Shown here one piece after another: positions 1 to 8,592 of a DNA stretch of 64,000 nucleotides (its first letter is position 1; every line of letters begins with the position of its first letter). Position numbers and translations under genes: made by a program. Under the pieces are notes generated by a model. The model was given only the letters and a program-made list of their open reading frames with translations. It did no database searches and was not told the origin of the DNA. Location: assembly GCF_003347595.2 (NCBI RefSeq), contig NZ_QCZK02000016.1:27722-91721 (forward strand). The letters run 5' to 3'. The DNA comes from Botryobacter ruber (GTDB taxonomy: Bacteria; Bacteroidota; Bacteroidia; Cytophagales; Hymenobacteraceae).

Positions 1-592
1 GGCGTTTCATCATGCTGGCGCGGTGGTTGTCTACGGTGCGGGCGCTGAGGTTTAGCTTTTCGGCTATCTCGCGGCTGTTGGAGCCGTCTACGATGAATTT
101 CAGAATCGTTTTTTCCTGCTTCGACAGCTTAGGCTTTGGCTGCGTTGCCTTTTCGGTTTCCTTTACCTTTTGCAGGTAAGAGGCGATGATGATGTTTGAA
201 ACAGACGGGCTGAAGTATTTCTCACCGCCGGCGATGGCTCGCAGGGCGCGCAGCATCTCATCACGTGACGTATCCTTCAGCAGGTAACCATACGCACCGG
301 CTTCTACCGACTTCAGAATATAATCTTCGTTGTCGTGCATCGAGAGCATCAGGGACCGTGTCTGCTTGTGCAGCCTGCTTAGCTGTTCGGTTGCTTCGAT
401 GCCGTTCAGCACCGGCATCGAAATATCAATCATCAGTACATCCGGCGACAACTCTTTTACCTTCGCGACAGCTTCTGCACCGTCCTGTGCTTCTCCCACA
501 ATCTCCACATCAGCCACGCCGTCGAGCAACGACTTGATGCCATTTCTTACAATGGCGTGATCATCAGCAAGTACAACTCTTATTTTATGCAT
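1..592 (-). CDS. NarL/FixJ-type response regulator (3' end outside window)
   Basis: Two-component response regulator. Reading leftward from ATG at 592, an N-terminal receiver domain begins MHKIRVVLADDHAIVRNG with the acidic DD pair. The phospho-acceptor Asp follows in DVLMIDISMP, then a conserved Lys in YLLKDTSRDE. From about residue 140 a LuxR-type helix-turn-helix (LSKQEKTILKFIVDG, SREIAEKLNLSARTVDNH) continues to base 1, where the window cuts the last part of the DNA-binding domain. The ATG lies inside the last codons of the upstream kinase gene (8-base overlap ATGCATAA), so the two are translationally coupled. The partner kinase has a nitrate-sensor-like domain and nitrate transport genes lie nearby, so I infer nitrate/nitrite-responsive transcription control. 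Confidence 0.88.
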   Translation of the reverse strand, partial: MHKIRVVLADDHAIVRNGIKSLLDGVADVEIVGEAQDGAEAVAKVKELSPDVLMIDISMPVLNGIEATEQLSRLHKQTRSLMLSMHDNEDYILKSVEAGAYGYLLKDTSRDEMLRALRAIAGGEKYFSPSVSNIIIASYLQKVKETEKATQPKPKLSKQEKTILKFIVDGSNSREIAEKLNLSARTVDNHRASMMKR

Positions 593-2057
593 AATCTATC
601 GCAGGGGCAGGAATTTTAACATGTATTTTAGTGCCTTTACCAGGTCTGGAAGCAATCTCAATTTCACCGTTAATCATGTGAACCCTTTCTTTCATGTTGC
701 TGATGCCATTGGCAGACCCTTTTTCACCGGTGCGTAACGCAGACTTATGGTAGGCAAAGCCACGCCCGTTATCGGCAATGCTCAGATGAATATATTTCTT
801 TTTACCTGAAAGGTCAACTGTTATTTCTTTGGCCTTCGAATACTTCAGCGCATTATTAATGGCTTCCTGGCTGATTCGGTACAAGCCTATTTCTATGTTT
901 TTAGGCAGCCTTTTGCCATTCCAGTTGGTGGTGTACGATACGTGGGTGTCAGTGCCCGAAGCCACCTGCGTGGTGAGCAGTTTTAAGGCGGATGAAATTC
1001 CAAAGTCATTCAGCACGGAAGGCATCAGATTGTAGGACAGTGCGCGCGCTTCTGTAATGGTCTGGCCGAGCAGGTTGCGCAGTTCGGCAATGCGTAGCTG
1101 GGCTGCTTCCGGATCATGAACCGAATCGTCCAGCTTTTCAATTCCAAACCGGAGTGCGGTAAGCATCTGGCCCAGCCCATCATGAATTTCAAGTGCTATC
1201 CGTTTCCGTTCTTCTTCCTGCCCTTCGATCAGGGCGGCCGTTTTTAGCTTCTGCTCGTCTATTTTTTGCTGGTACTTTTGTTTGGTAGCTTCCACCAACG
1301 CTTCTTTTGTTTCCTCCAGCGACTTGTTTACCCGGACCAGTTCCTCGTTCATTTTCTGCGTCTGCTGCTCCGATTCCACCAGCTTCCCGACGGTATATTT
1401 AATCTGGTTTACAGCAGGCCTGAAAATAAACAAGCCTTCCGCAATCAGAACGCCCAGGGTACTGAACATCACAATGTGCTCGATGTTCTGCGACGAATTT
1501 ACCCGGCGGGTTGCTTCGGCATCATACTGAAACACGATCTGGTTCATGCCACTCAGGAAGGCCCGCTCGTTACGCAGTATAATATCTATGTTTTTCTGAA
1601 TATCCGCCGGGGCTGGCGCGGCATTGGAGTGGTAGTAGCTGCTGACAATGCTGGCATTGGTGAATATTGCCGTAAAAAGCGGATCTATCTCTGCAAACAT
1701 CACATTGATCGTGTCGCTGTTGTTTACAGGCGTATCCATAAAATCAAGATAGCCATACTTCAAGCCCACGTGGCATTGCTTCCATAATTCCAGCGCCTCA
1801 TCCAGGTCGGCCAGGTAAACCGGTACTTCCTGGCTGTCCTGGTGGTCGCGGAGCAGGAGCACTGTTTTGCAGATCTTCTGGCTGAGCATCCGCTGCCGGC
1901 CTGCTATGTTAATTACCCTCGAATCGCTTAACTGGCTTTTTAACGACCGCTGCACCAGCAGCTGTCCGCCCAGCGTCAGCAACGCGACAGCAGTAAGCGC
2001 CACTAAGTAAAGCCGGGTTAATTTCTTTGAGATTTTGGAGTCTGCTTTTGCGCTCAT
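585..2057 (-). CDS. Sensor histidine kinase with NIT/PilJ-type sensory domain (NarX-like)
   Basis: Membrane sensor kinase of about 490 residues. The ATG at 2057 is preferred to an in-frame TTG nine codons upstream. First membrane helix about residues 17-36. A periplasmic domain follows, opening with SRVINIAGRQRMLSQKI, which resembles the P-box region of the NarX/PilJ family. Second helix about 194-213, then coiled coil. The HisKA_3 dimerisation domain carries the phospho-acceptor His (EEERKRIALEIHDGLGQ, about residue 292). The HATPase domain has an N box (QEAINNALKYS) and a G box (ADNGRGF). The family is known to bind nitrate or nitrite in the periplasm; here that is inferred from the P-box-like stretch and from the neighbouring NrtABD-type transporter. 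It overlaps its regulator gene by 8 bases. Confidence 0.85.
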   Translation of the reverse strand: MSAKADSKISKKLTRLYLVALTAVALLTLGGQLLVQRSLKSQLSDSRVINIAGRQRMLSQKICKTVLLLRDHQDSQEVPVYLADLDEALELWKQCHVGLKYGYLDFMDTPVNNSDTINVMFAEIDPLFTAIFTNASIVSSYYHSNAAPAPADIQKNIDIILRNERAFLSGMNQIVFQYDAEATRRVNSSQNIEHIVMFSTLGVLIAEGLFIFRPAVNQIKYTVGKLVESEQQTQKMNEELVRVNKSLEETKEALVEATKQKYQQKIDEQKLKTAALIEGQEEERKRIALEIHDGLGQMLTALRFGIEKLDDSVHDPEAAQLRIAELRNLLGQTITEARALSYNLMPSVLNDFGISSALKLLTTQVASGTDTHVSYTTNWNGKRLPKNIEIGLYRISQEAINNALKYSKAKEITVDLSGKKKYIHLSIADNGRGFAYHKSALRTGEKGSANGISNMKERVHMINGEIEIASRPGKGTKIHVKIPAPAIDYA

Positions 2058-2168
2058 ACCGGTATGGCTGAAATCATGGAACAATTATTTATAGAACAGA
2101 TGCTTGTATCGCGGGTACTTTAAAAGGAGTAATTTTACTTTATGTAAACTTGCCGACTCCTGTCGCAT

Positions 2169-3428
2169 TTAGCCGGCAGCTGCAGGCGAATTATTCCTGA
2201 TCCACTCCAGCCCCTGCTGGTATAAGGCTATAGCCAGATTAACCCTTTTATCGAAATCTTCGTTCCCGGTAGCTCCCTGGCTGATGTAGCTGCGGATAAG
2301 GTCTGCGTTAGCGGCAGCCGCAGGATGCTCCACCACAGCATCTGCCTCAGCCCGGAAATCGCTGTAAATTTCGTGGGTAGCATCAAACGACTGCGTCAGG
2401 AAAGAACCGTCCGGTTGCCGTACGGCACAGGTAATACCGCTTGCCTTGGCGATTGATGGCACCAGCGTTCCTTCCAGCCCCCGCTTCAGCACAATCACTC
2501 CCGAAAAGCCGGCCATGCCGGCCAGTGTAATCATTTTATCTATATATGTAATATGAAACACAGAGGTAACCAGGATGCCTGCATGGCAGGGGTTCAGCAC
2601 CTTTTCCAGCGTTGCCAGGAATGGCCGCTTGAATATCAGCCGCCGCCGGTCTACCCACTGGTCCAGTGCCGGGGAAAGCACCTGCTGGTCCAGCGCCCAT
2701 CCATATTTGGGAGCAGGTTTGGCCAGGTCGCTGTTTTGCTGCAGGAACGGCGCTTCCAACTCCTTATATATGTCCAGCGTATTCAGCGCATATTTAGGCC
2801 CTGCCGAACGCCCCATGCTTACAACCACAGGATAACCTGCCTCCTGAAAGACATGCGCCAGGATAGGCGTGATCATATAAGAGTGCTCAACCCCGTCAAA
2901 CGGCTCGGCCAGTTGCACCAGGTTGTTATCTAAAGGAGGAGCTGCCCGGAAGCTGGGGCTATAGGTAGCTATGGCCGCTTCCATTAGGCCCTGGTACTCG
3001 GCATCTGTTTCGTAGCGCATCCGCAGCATGCTGGCTGCCATTCCCCTGAAAGCCTCTCCAGGCAAATCCGAAAAAAGAAAATTACCTAATATCCGTGCTT
3101 CGTCGGCGTTCAGGGTTTCTTTACTAAGTAATTTTACTCCTGTCGCTTTCATGTCTGCCGGAGCGTCCTGGCAAAGCATTTTATAAATTGCTTCTGCCCC
3201 GTTTCCTTTACCCTTAAAAAGCTTCTGCTCCTCAACAGTAGGGTTTTTAGCTACCAGCGATCCGTAGAAAGCTCCTTTTTGTATTGCAATTACTTCTTTA
3301 TCAGAAAGATAATTAAATATCTCTTCAATCTGGGGACCTGGAAGCGGTTTGCTGCCATGTTTCCCGATCCCAATTACTTTTATACCCTCCAGCAAAGGGT
3401 TATCCGATACTGCCTTTATATGCTCCAT
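2169..3428 (-). CDS. TrpD2/YbiB-like glycosyltransferase family 3 protein
   Basis: A 419-residue cytoplasmic protein related to the anthranilate phosphoribosyltransferase / nucleoside phosphorylase-II fold (glycosyl transferase family 3), closest in layout to E. coli YbiB (TrpD2). An N-terminal helical domain includes LSKETLNADEARILGNFLFS. The central part GVEHSYMITPILAHVFQEAG then VVSMGRSAGPKYALNTLDIY corresponds to the phosphate/PRPP-binding region but lacks a clean KHGN motif, so phosphoribosyltransferase activity is doubtful. YbiB-type proteins bind nucleic acids. It lies 111 bases upstream of the kinase gene on the same strand, so probably one transcript. Its substrate cannot be read from sequence. 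The family call rests on recognition of the core and is moderately sure. Confidence 0.55.
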   Translation of the reverse strand: MEHIKAVSDNPLLEGIKVIGIGKHGSKPLPGPQIEEIFNYLSDKEVIAIQKGAFYGSLVAKNPTVEEQKLFKGKGNGAEAIYKMLCQDAPADMKATGVKLLSKETLNADEARILGNFLFSDLPGEAFRGMAASMLRMRYETDAEYQGLMEAAIATYSPSFRAAPPLDNNLVQLAEPFDGVEHSYMITPILAHVFQEAGYPVVVSMGRSAGPKYALNTLDIYKELEAPFLQQNSDLAKPAPKYGWALDQQVLSPALDQWVDRRRLIFKRPFLATLEKVLNPCHAGILVTSVFHITYIDKMITLAGMAGFSGVIVLKRGLEGTLVPSIAKASGITCAVRQPDGSFLTQSFDATHEIYSDFRAEADAVVEHPAAAANADLIRSYISQGATGNEDFDKRVNLAIALYQQGLEWIRNNSPAAAG

Positions 3429-3815
3429 CCTGACTTCACTATTATGTATTTAACAAATATAAAAAGTTTTAAGGTAAAATTTAAAATATTCTCAACATCC
3501 CCTTATTTAGAATAGGGTATCTAAAATATTTTTACTGTTTTGTTAAAATATACCCTTTAAAATTTGGGAGTTAGTTTAATAATAAGTAATATTACTCAAC
3601 AAAAGGGCATCAAAAACACATACCCACATGTTTTTAGAAACGATTTCCTCAAAATTAAATCATTTTCAGATAACCGGTGCCGAAGTATGTAAAATTGAAC
3701 ACCTGAAGCATTACAATAAATCACCCAAAAAAAAACCCTGAAAGATCGGCCAATCCTTCAGGGCATTAGTTAAAAGTCCATTTTAAATTATTACTAACTT
3801 AAAACAATCAAATTT
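3429..3815. other. Divergent regulatory region of the nitrate locus
   Basis: A 387-base AT-rich intergenic region between the leftward trpD2-like/kinase/regulator group and the rightward porin/ABC transporter group. It must hold promoters for both. The only clear structure is a minus-strand terminator-like hairpin at 3727-3763, annotated separately. No convincing paired -33/-7 promoter was identified by eye. Confidence 0.6.
3727..3763 (-). terminator. Terminator-like hairpin inside the divergent leader
   Basis: Arms 736-742 (CCCTGAA) and 757-763 (TTCAGGG) of the 3 kb block, extended by a GAT/ATC inner stem with loop CGGCCA. On the minus strand the stem is followed directly by nine U residues (plus-strand A run 3727-3735). 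No gene ends here; on the minus strand it lies about 300 bases upstream of the trpD2-like gene, so it may act as an attenuator. Confidence 0.55.
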
Positions 3816-5183
3816 ATGAAAAAAAAGCTACTTAGCCAACTTTTTGGAGGCCTGGTACTTGGAATGATGTGCTCTACTGCTACCTACGCACAACTTTCTG
3901 TTACTGGCCAGGTTCGTACCAGATCTGAGCTGCGCGATGGGCAGGGCACTTTAGCTACACCCGAAGCAGACCCTGCTTTCTTTACTTCACAACGCACCCG
4001 CCTGAGCCTTGGCTACAGCGGGTACCGCTTCAAACTCTATACTTCTATCCAGGACGTACGGGTATGGGGACAGGATGCCTCCAGCATCAACCGCGTCACA
4101 CTCGATGCCAACGACGGCTTACTGATGCACGAAGCCTGGGGCGAATTCGCACTCCTCGACACCACTTCTTCCATCGACAATCTTTCGCTGAAGATCGGAC
4201 GCCAGGAGCTGTTATATGATGATTCCCGCCTGCTGGGCAACCTCGACTGGCTGCAGCAGGGCCGCCGCCACGACCTGGCTTTGCTGAAACTGGAAAACAA
4301 AGGCTGGACGGGGCACCTGGGTGTTGCTTTTAACCAAAACCAGGAACGCAAAACAGGGGTTGTATACAATGGCATACCGGCAGGTTATGGCGCCGGCACC
4401 AACGGCATCGGCACCATGTACAAGTCGATGCAGTTCCTGTACCTGGGCCGTAAACTAAAAGGCGGCAACGCATCGCTGCTCTTCCTGAAAGACGACTTTA
4501 ACAAATACCACCTCGAAAGCGGAGCACGGGTTTGGGAGCAGGGTGTGTGGAGCCGCTTTACCACCGGTGCCTATGTATCGGCTACGCCGCTCAGCAACCT
4601 GAACGTTACAGCCAGCGCCTATGCACAACGCGGCAAAGACAAAGACGGCACAAAACTGGAAGCGCACCTGCTATCGGCAGCTGCCATGTACACGGTTACA
4701 CCTAAGTTCAGCATTGGTCCCGGCGTAGATTATACCTCCGGCAATGACCCCAACAGCACCGATGGCGTAAACCGGAAGTTCGACCCACTCTATGGCACTC
4801 CGCACAAGTTCTGGGGCTACATGGACTACTTTTACGTGGCAGATGGCTTCGGCAAAAACGGGCTGGTGAACTACTACCTGAAGTCGCGTTACAAAGCGCT
4901 GGACAACCTGTCCTTTGCCCTGGATGCACACCAGTTTGTGGCTGCCAACGACGTAATGAGTCCGGATGCAGCTACCACCCTGGATCGTAACTTTGGCACA
5001 GAACTAGACCTGGTGGTAAACTACGGCATAACGAAAGTAGTGAACATCGAAGCCGGTTACTCCACTCTTTTTGCTTCCAACACACTCGCTTCTCCTGCTG
5101 TTAAAAACGTACCCAACGCCGAAAAGCAGGCCAACTGGGCTTACCTGATGATCAACATCAAGCCAACCATTTTTACAAAATAG
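3816..5183 (+). CDS. AlgE-like outer-membrane beta-barrel porin of the nitrate locus
   Basis: 455 residues with a signal peptide (MKKKLLSQLFGGLVLGMMCS to TYAQ, cleavage about residue 26), then alternating amphipathic strands typical of an outer-membrane barrel. It resembles the alginate export (AlgE/AlgE-like) family: early RTRSELRDGQG, FTSQRTRLSLGYSG and LKIGRQELLYDDSRLLGNLDW, where an arginine-rich strand follows the first hairpins. It ends IKPTIFTK. Alginate genes are absent and it precedes an NrtA-type binding protein, so it is probably an outer-membrane pore for nitrate/nitrite or another small anion. The specificity is inference. Upstream lies the shared divergent region; 98 bases separate it from the binding-protein gene, so they are likely co-transcribed. 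Confidence 0.75.
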   Translation: MKKKLLSQLFGGLVLGMMCSTATYAQLSVTGQVRTRSELRDGQGTLATPEADPAFFTSQRTRLSLGYSGYRFKLYTSIQDVRVWGQDASSINRVTLDANDGLLMHEAWGEFALLDTTSSIDNLSLKIGRQELLYDDSRLLGNLDWLQQGRRHDLALLKLENKGWTGHLGVAFNQNQERKTGVVYNGIPAGYGAGTNGIGTMYKSMQFLYLGRKLKGGNASLLFLKDDFNKYHLESGARVWEQGVWSRFTTGAYVSATPLSNLNVTASAYAQRGKDKDGTKLEAHLLSAAAMYTVTPKFSIGPGVDYTSGNDPNSTDGVNRKFDPLYGTPHKFWGYMDYFYVADGFGKNGLVNYYLKSRYKALDNLSFALDAHQFVAANDVMSPDAATTLDRNFGTELDLVVNYGITKVVNIEAGYSTLFASNTLASPAVKNVPNAEKQANWAYLMINIKPTIFTK

Positions 5184-5281
5184 TTTACAAGATCACGCCA
5201 TTATCCAGCGGCAGACCGGTTTCCGGTGCTGCAGGGAGCTTCCTTGTCCTAAAAGTTTAAAAAATTGTTAATCACACAAAA

Positions 5282-6550
5282 ATGGTACGTCACAACTTAA
5301 AACACTTCCTGCTTTCGATGCTGCTGACCATGGTGACAGCCGGCATCTTTACCTCCTGTGGTTCTAACAGCACCACCGCCGCCGAAGGCGAAACAGCTAC
5401 AGAAGCTGGCGCTACACCGGTTACAGGCAAAAAAATAACCCTGGGCATCATTCCGCTTACCGACTGCGCTCCCCTGGTTGTAGCCCTTGAAAAAGGCTAC
5501 TTCAAAAAATACGGGCTCGATGTGGCCATTTCGAAAGAAGCCTCCTGGGCCAACGTACGCGACAAAATACTGACCGGCGAACTGGATGGCGCCCACTGCC
5601 TCTTCGGCATGCCTTTCTCGGTATACACAGGCGTGAGCGGAAATGCTGGTTCTGAAATGCACATCGCCATGATGCTCAACAGCAACGGCCAGGCCATTTC
5701 GCTCTCCAAAGACTTCTGCGGCAAAGTTGGTTTCCGGGAAGTGGATAAAGTAGGTCCTGTGGTAGAAGAGATGATGTCTAAAAGAGAACTCACGTTTGCC
5801 ATGACTTACCCGGGTGGAACCCACGATATCTGGCTGCGCTACTGGCTGGCTGCTGCCAAGGTAGACCAGAACAAAGTGAAAGTAATCACCATCCCGCCGC
5901 CACAAATGGTTGCCAACATGAAAGTAGGAAACATGGACGGCTTCTGCGTAGGCGAGCCCTGGAACCAGGTAGCGGTAAAACAAGGCATTGGCTTCACGCA
6001 CATCTCGTCGCAGGACATCTGGAAAAACCATCCTGAAAAAGCACTGGTGGTAAACAAAGCGTTCAGCGAAGGCCGCCGCGATGAGCTCAAAAAAATGATG
6101 AAAGCGATCATAGAAGCTTCAATCTGGCTCGACGACCTGAAAAACCGTGCTGAAGCTGCTGAAATTATCGGCCGTCAGTCGTATGTAAACGCACCTGCCA
6201 AAGAAATTGAAGCGCGCCTGCTGGGCCAGTACGACCTGGGCTGCGACTACGGCCAGCATACTTACAAAGACGACTACATGCTGTTCCACAACAAGGGTTT
6301 CGTAAACTATCCGCGTAAGGCCTACGGTATCTGGTACATGAACCAATACGTGCGCTTCGGCTACCTGAAAGAGAATCCTGACTACAAAGCGGTTGCCGAC
6401 AAACTGATCCTGCAGGACCTGTACAACGAAGTTGCCAAAGAGATGAACATCGAAGTGCCGAACGACGACATGAAGCCTTTCACCATCGACCTGGACAAAG
6501 CGTACTTCGACCCGAACAACCCTGGCAGTGTAACGGTAGCCGGCAAATAA
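5282..6550 (+). CDS. nrtA: NrtA/CmpA-type nitrate-binding lipoprotein of an ABC transporter
   Basis: 422-residue substrate-binding protein. The N-terminus has a lipoprotein signal with lipobox IFTSC (Cys about residue 26), then a low-complexity Ala/Thr/Glu linker and the mature domain KKITLGIIPLTDCAPLVVAL. Family-typical segments follow: YFKKYGLDVAI, GELDGAHCLFGMPF, the TYPGGTHDIWLRYWLA hinge, and VGNMDGFCVGEPWN. This pattern defines the NrtA/CmpA/SsuA-like group that binds nitrate, nitrite or bicarbonate. A kinase with a nitrate-sensor domain nearby favours nitrate/nitrite over bicarbonate. Being a lipoprotein, it should be tethered to the inner membrane facing the periplasm. Downstream an intercistronic hairpin separates it from the permease gene. 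Confidence 0.85.
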   Translation: MVRHNLKHFLLSMLLTMVTAGIFTSCGSNSTTAAEGETATEAGATPVTGKKITLGIIPLTDCAPLVVALEKGYFKKYGLDVAISKEASWANVRDKILTGELDGAHCLFGMPFSVYTGVSGNAGSEMHIAMMLNSNGQAISLSKDFCGKVGFREVDKVGPVVEEMMSKRELTFAMTYPGGTHDIWLRYWLAAAKVDQNKVKVITIPPPQMVANMKVGNMDGFCVGEPWNQVAVKQGIGFTHISSQDIWKNHPEKALVVNKAFSEGRRDELKKMMKAIIEASIWLDDLKNRAEAAEIIGRQSYVNAPAKEIEARLLGQYDLGCDYGQHTYKDDYMLFHNKGFVNYPRKAYGIWYMNQYVRFGYLKENPDYKAVADKLILQDLYNEVAKEMNIEVPNDDMKPFTIDLDKAYFDPNNPGSVTVAGK

Positions 6551-6581
6551 GCCCCCAGAAGCAAGCACTATTTATTTAAAC

Positions 6582-6611
6582 CATAGCGTGGGCAGCAATG
6601 CCCGCGCTATG
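6582..6611 (+). promoter_or_regulatory. Intercistronic hairpin between nrtA and nrtB
   Basis: A 12-bp stem (6582-6593 with 6600-6611, one G-U pair) and a 6-base loop, not followed by a U run. It starts 31 bases after the nrtA stop. Such hairpins commonly protect the 3' end of a binding-protein message or set its excess over the permease; that role is inferred. Confidence 0.55.
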
Positions 6612-6647
6612 CATCAGATAAGTTACAATCATTAAACTGTTAAGATC

Positions 6648-7511
6648 ATGACTACTCAAACTAGCTCTCCGGCCTTAGAATTAGCGTCTTCTTCTCCTTC
6701 CATACGCAGCACCTTGCTCGACAGTGCCTTCCTGAAGAACCTGGCTGGTTCTGTGCAGTCCTCGGCTTACACCATAGGAGGTTTTGCGATCTTGCTGGTA
6801 ATGTGGTATGGCATCAGTAAACTAACGGCAGACGCCCTGCCAGGACCGGTTACCACGCTGTCGGTGCTATGGGATATGCTCCGTGACCCGTTCTACGACT
6901 ACGGTCCAAACGACAAAGGTATCGCACTGCAACTCATCAGTTCCCTCGGGAAAGTTTTTCTGGGTTTTGCCCTGGGCTCGCTGCTGGCCATACCGGTAGG
7001 TATCCTGATGGGCGCCAACCCGTTTTTCAACAAGCTGTTCTACCCGATTGTGCAGATCCTGAAGCCGGTGTCGCCACTGGCTTGGTTCCCGATTGGCCTG
7101 GCTGTTTTTCAGTCGGCCGGTACAGCTACGATCTTTATCATCTTTATCACATCCCTCTGGTCAACGCTCATCAACACGGCGTTTGGTGTAGGCTCCATTC
7201 CTGCCGACCATAAAAACGTGGCAAAGGCATTTGGTTTTTCCACGTGGAAGTACATCACCAAAATCCTGATCCCGTACAGCCTGCCGCACATCATCACGGG
7301 GCTTCGTTTGAGCATCAGCGTGGCCTGGCTTGTAATTGTTGCCGGTGAAATGCTTTCGGGCGGCCTGGGCATCGGGTTCTTTGTGTGGGATAGCTGGAAC
7401 GCCCTTAGCCTCGAAAAAGTAATCGCTGCCATCCTGATTATCGGTACTGTCGGTTTGTTGCTCGACAAGTTGTTCTCTCTCATTGAGAAACGGGTGTCGT
7501 ATGCCAACTAA
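6648..7511 (+). CDS. nrtB: NrtB-type nitrate ABC transporter permease
   Basis: 287-residue inner-membrane permease of the BPD (binding-protein-dependent) transport family. A poorly conserved N-terminal tail is followed by about six membrane helices (first at about residues 43-60, AYTIGGFAILLVMWYGIS). The region LISSLGKVFLGFALGSLLAIPVGILMG is typical of NrtB/SsuC. The cytoplasmic EAA-like loop lies at about residues 185-205 (FGVGSIPADHKNVAKAFGFS, then WKYITKILIPYSLPHIITG), contacting the ATPase. The last third, VAWLVIVAGEMLSGGLGIGF, is also family-typical. It sits between the binding protein and the ATPase genes in one direction, so an operon is near certain. The 170-base gap to the ATPase contains a WW30 repeat. 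Confidence 0.88.
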   Translation: MTTQTSSPALELASSSPSIRSTLLDSAFLKNLAGSVQSSAYTIGGFAILLVMWYGISKLTADALPGPVTTLSVLWDMLRDPFYDYGPNDKGIALQLISSLGKVFLGFALGSLLAIPVGILMGANPFFNKLFYPIVQILKPVSPLAWFPIGLAVFQSAGTATIFIIFITSLWSTLINTAFGVGSIPADHKNVAKAFGFSTWKYITKILIPYSLPHIITGLRLSISVAWLVIVAGEMLSGGLGIGFFVWDSWNALSLEKVIAAILIIGTVGLLLDKLFSLIEKRVSYAN

Positions 7512-7556
7512 AGCCTGATTTCCCGGCCAACAGCTGCATTTGAATTAAAAAAAAGC

Positions 7557-7589
7557 TTTGCTGCTCCTGCCACCATAGCCACTGCTGCT
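7557..7589 (-). repeat. WW30 dispersed repeat, copy 1
   Basis: Lies in the nrtB-nrtD gap, 45 bases after the nrtB stop. Core CTCCTGCCACCATAGCCA. Reading frame on the minus strand: QQWLWWQEQQ. Confidence 0.65.
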
Positions 7590-7681
7590 ACTAAAACTGC
7601 TACCGGGACAGGTAAAATTCCGGTGCATCCGGTGCGGGGGCCGGCCGTTGAATTATTTATTAACATTAAATTTTGAAGCTT

Positions 7682-8506
7682 ATGTACTTAGAGATAAACG
7701 ACCTGGAAATAGCCTTCGCAACGCCCAAAGGCAAATTTGTAGCAGTAAAGAATGTGAACCTGGAGATAGAAAAAGGCGAAATCATATCCATCATCGGCCA
7801 CTCGGGCTGCGGAAAGTCTACCATCATGAATGCCATCGGCGGCATGCTGACGCCGACCAACGGCTCTGTCACCATCAACAAAGTACCGGTAAAAGGCCCG
7901 GGCCCGGACCGCGGAATTGTTTTCCAGAACTACTCGCTGCTGCCCTGGCTGTCGGTGTACCAGAACATTTACGAAGCCGTAGATGCCGCCCTGACCGACA
8001 AAACAAAAGAGGAGAAAAAAGCGATTGTAGAAAAATACATCAACATGGTGGGGCTGTCGGCGCACCGCGAGAAGCTGCCGCGCCAGATTTCGGGCGGGAT
8101 GAAGCAACGGGTAGCCATTGCCCGCGCCTTCGCCATCAACCCCGACATCCTGCTGCTCGACGAGCCCTTTGGCGCCCTAGATGCCCTTACCAAAGGCTCC
8201 ATGCACCTGGAACTGCTCAAGCTCTGGAACCTCGAGAACCAAAGCAAAACCATCGTCATGGTAACCCACGACATCGAGGAAGCGCTCTTCCTTTCGGACC
8301 GCATTGTGGTCATGAGCAACGGACCGGCTGCTACCATCCGCGAGATTGAAGACGTGCACCTGCCACGCCCCCGCAACAAAAAGGACATCGTCGGCATGCC
8401 CGAATACAAAACCATCCGCGAACGCCTGCTGAGCCTGCTCATGGATAAAGTAGAGATTGACGATACCGATTTCTACAAAGGGAAGAAAGTGGCGGCTGTT
8501 GCGTAA
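7682..8506 (+). CDS. nrtD: NrtD-type nitrate ABC transporter ATPase
   Basis: 274-residue ABC ATPase. The ATG at 7682 (MYLEINDLEIAF) is chosen over an in-frame TTG three codons upstream. Walker A GHSGCGKS at about residues 38-45, Q-loop FQNYSLLPWL, signature ISGGMKQR, Walker B DILLLDEPFGALD and H-loop MVTHDIEEA are all intact, so it should be active. Segments such as FQNYSLLPWLSVYQNI are shared with the NrtC/NrtD/SsuB group. It lacks the extra C-terminal solute-binding domain of cyanobacterial NrtC, hence the NrtD-type label. Last gene of the operon, closed by a strong terminator. Confidence 0.87.
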   Translation: MYLEINDLEIAFATPKGKFVAVKNVNLEIEKGEIISIIGHSGCGKSTIMNAIGGMLTPTNGSVTINKVPVKGPGPDRGIVFQNYSLLPWLSVYQNIYEAVDAALTDKTKEEKKAIVEKYINMVGLSAHREKLPRQISGGMKQRVAIARAFAINPDILLLDEPFGALDALTKGSMHLELLKLWNLENQSKTIVMVTHDIEEALFLSDRIVVMSNGPAATIREIEDVHLPRPRNKKDIVGMPEYKTIRERLLSLLMDKVEIDDTDFYKGKKVAAVA

Positions 8507-8532
8507 GCTGTGGTACCTGGACCGTTTCCCCC

Positions 8533-8562
8533 AAGACCTGCCGGCCGGCAGGTCTTTTTTTT
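8533..8562 (+). terminator. Rho-independent terminator of the nitrate operon
   Basis: A 24-base self-complementary stem (arms 8533-8544 and 8545-8556, AAGACCTGCCGG and its complement) followed by a run of eight T. Confidence 0.85.
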
Positions 8563-8592
8563 GCAGCAGCAGCCACCATTCCCGCTGCAGCT
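8562..8592 (-). repeat. WW30 dispersed repeat, copy 2
   Basis: Begins at the end of the nrtD terminator. Core GCAGCAGCCACCATTCCC, variant of the CAGCAGCCACCATAGCC subtype. Minus-strand frame: LQREWWLLLQK. Confidence 0.55.

Noticed and set aside
5297..6031. Long open frame antisense to nrtA, and similar ones antisense to gpmI, mreB, rodA and the lyases
   Set aside because: Shadows of well-identified genes; compositions are unnatural and no motifs appear.
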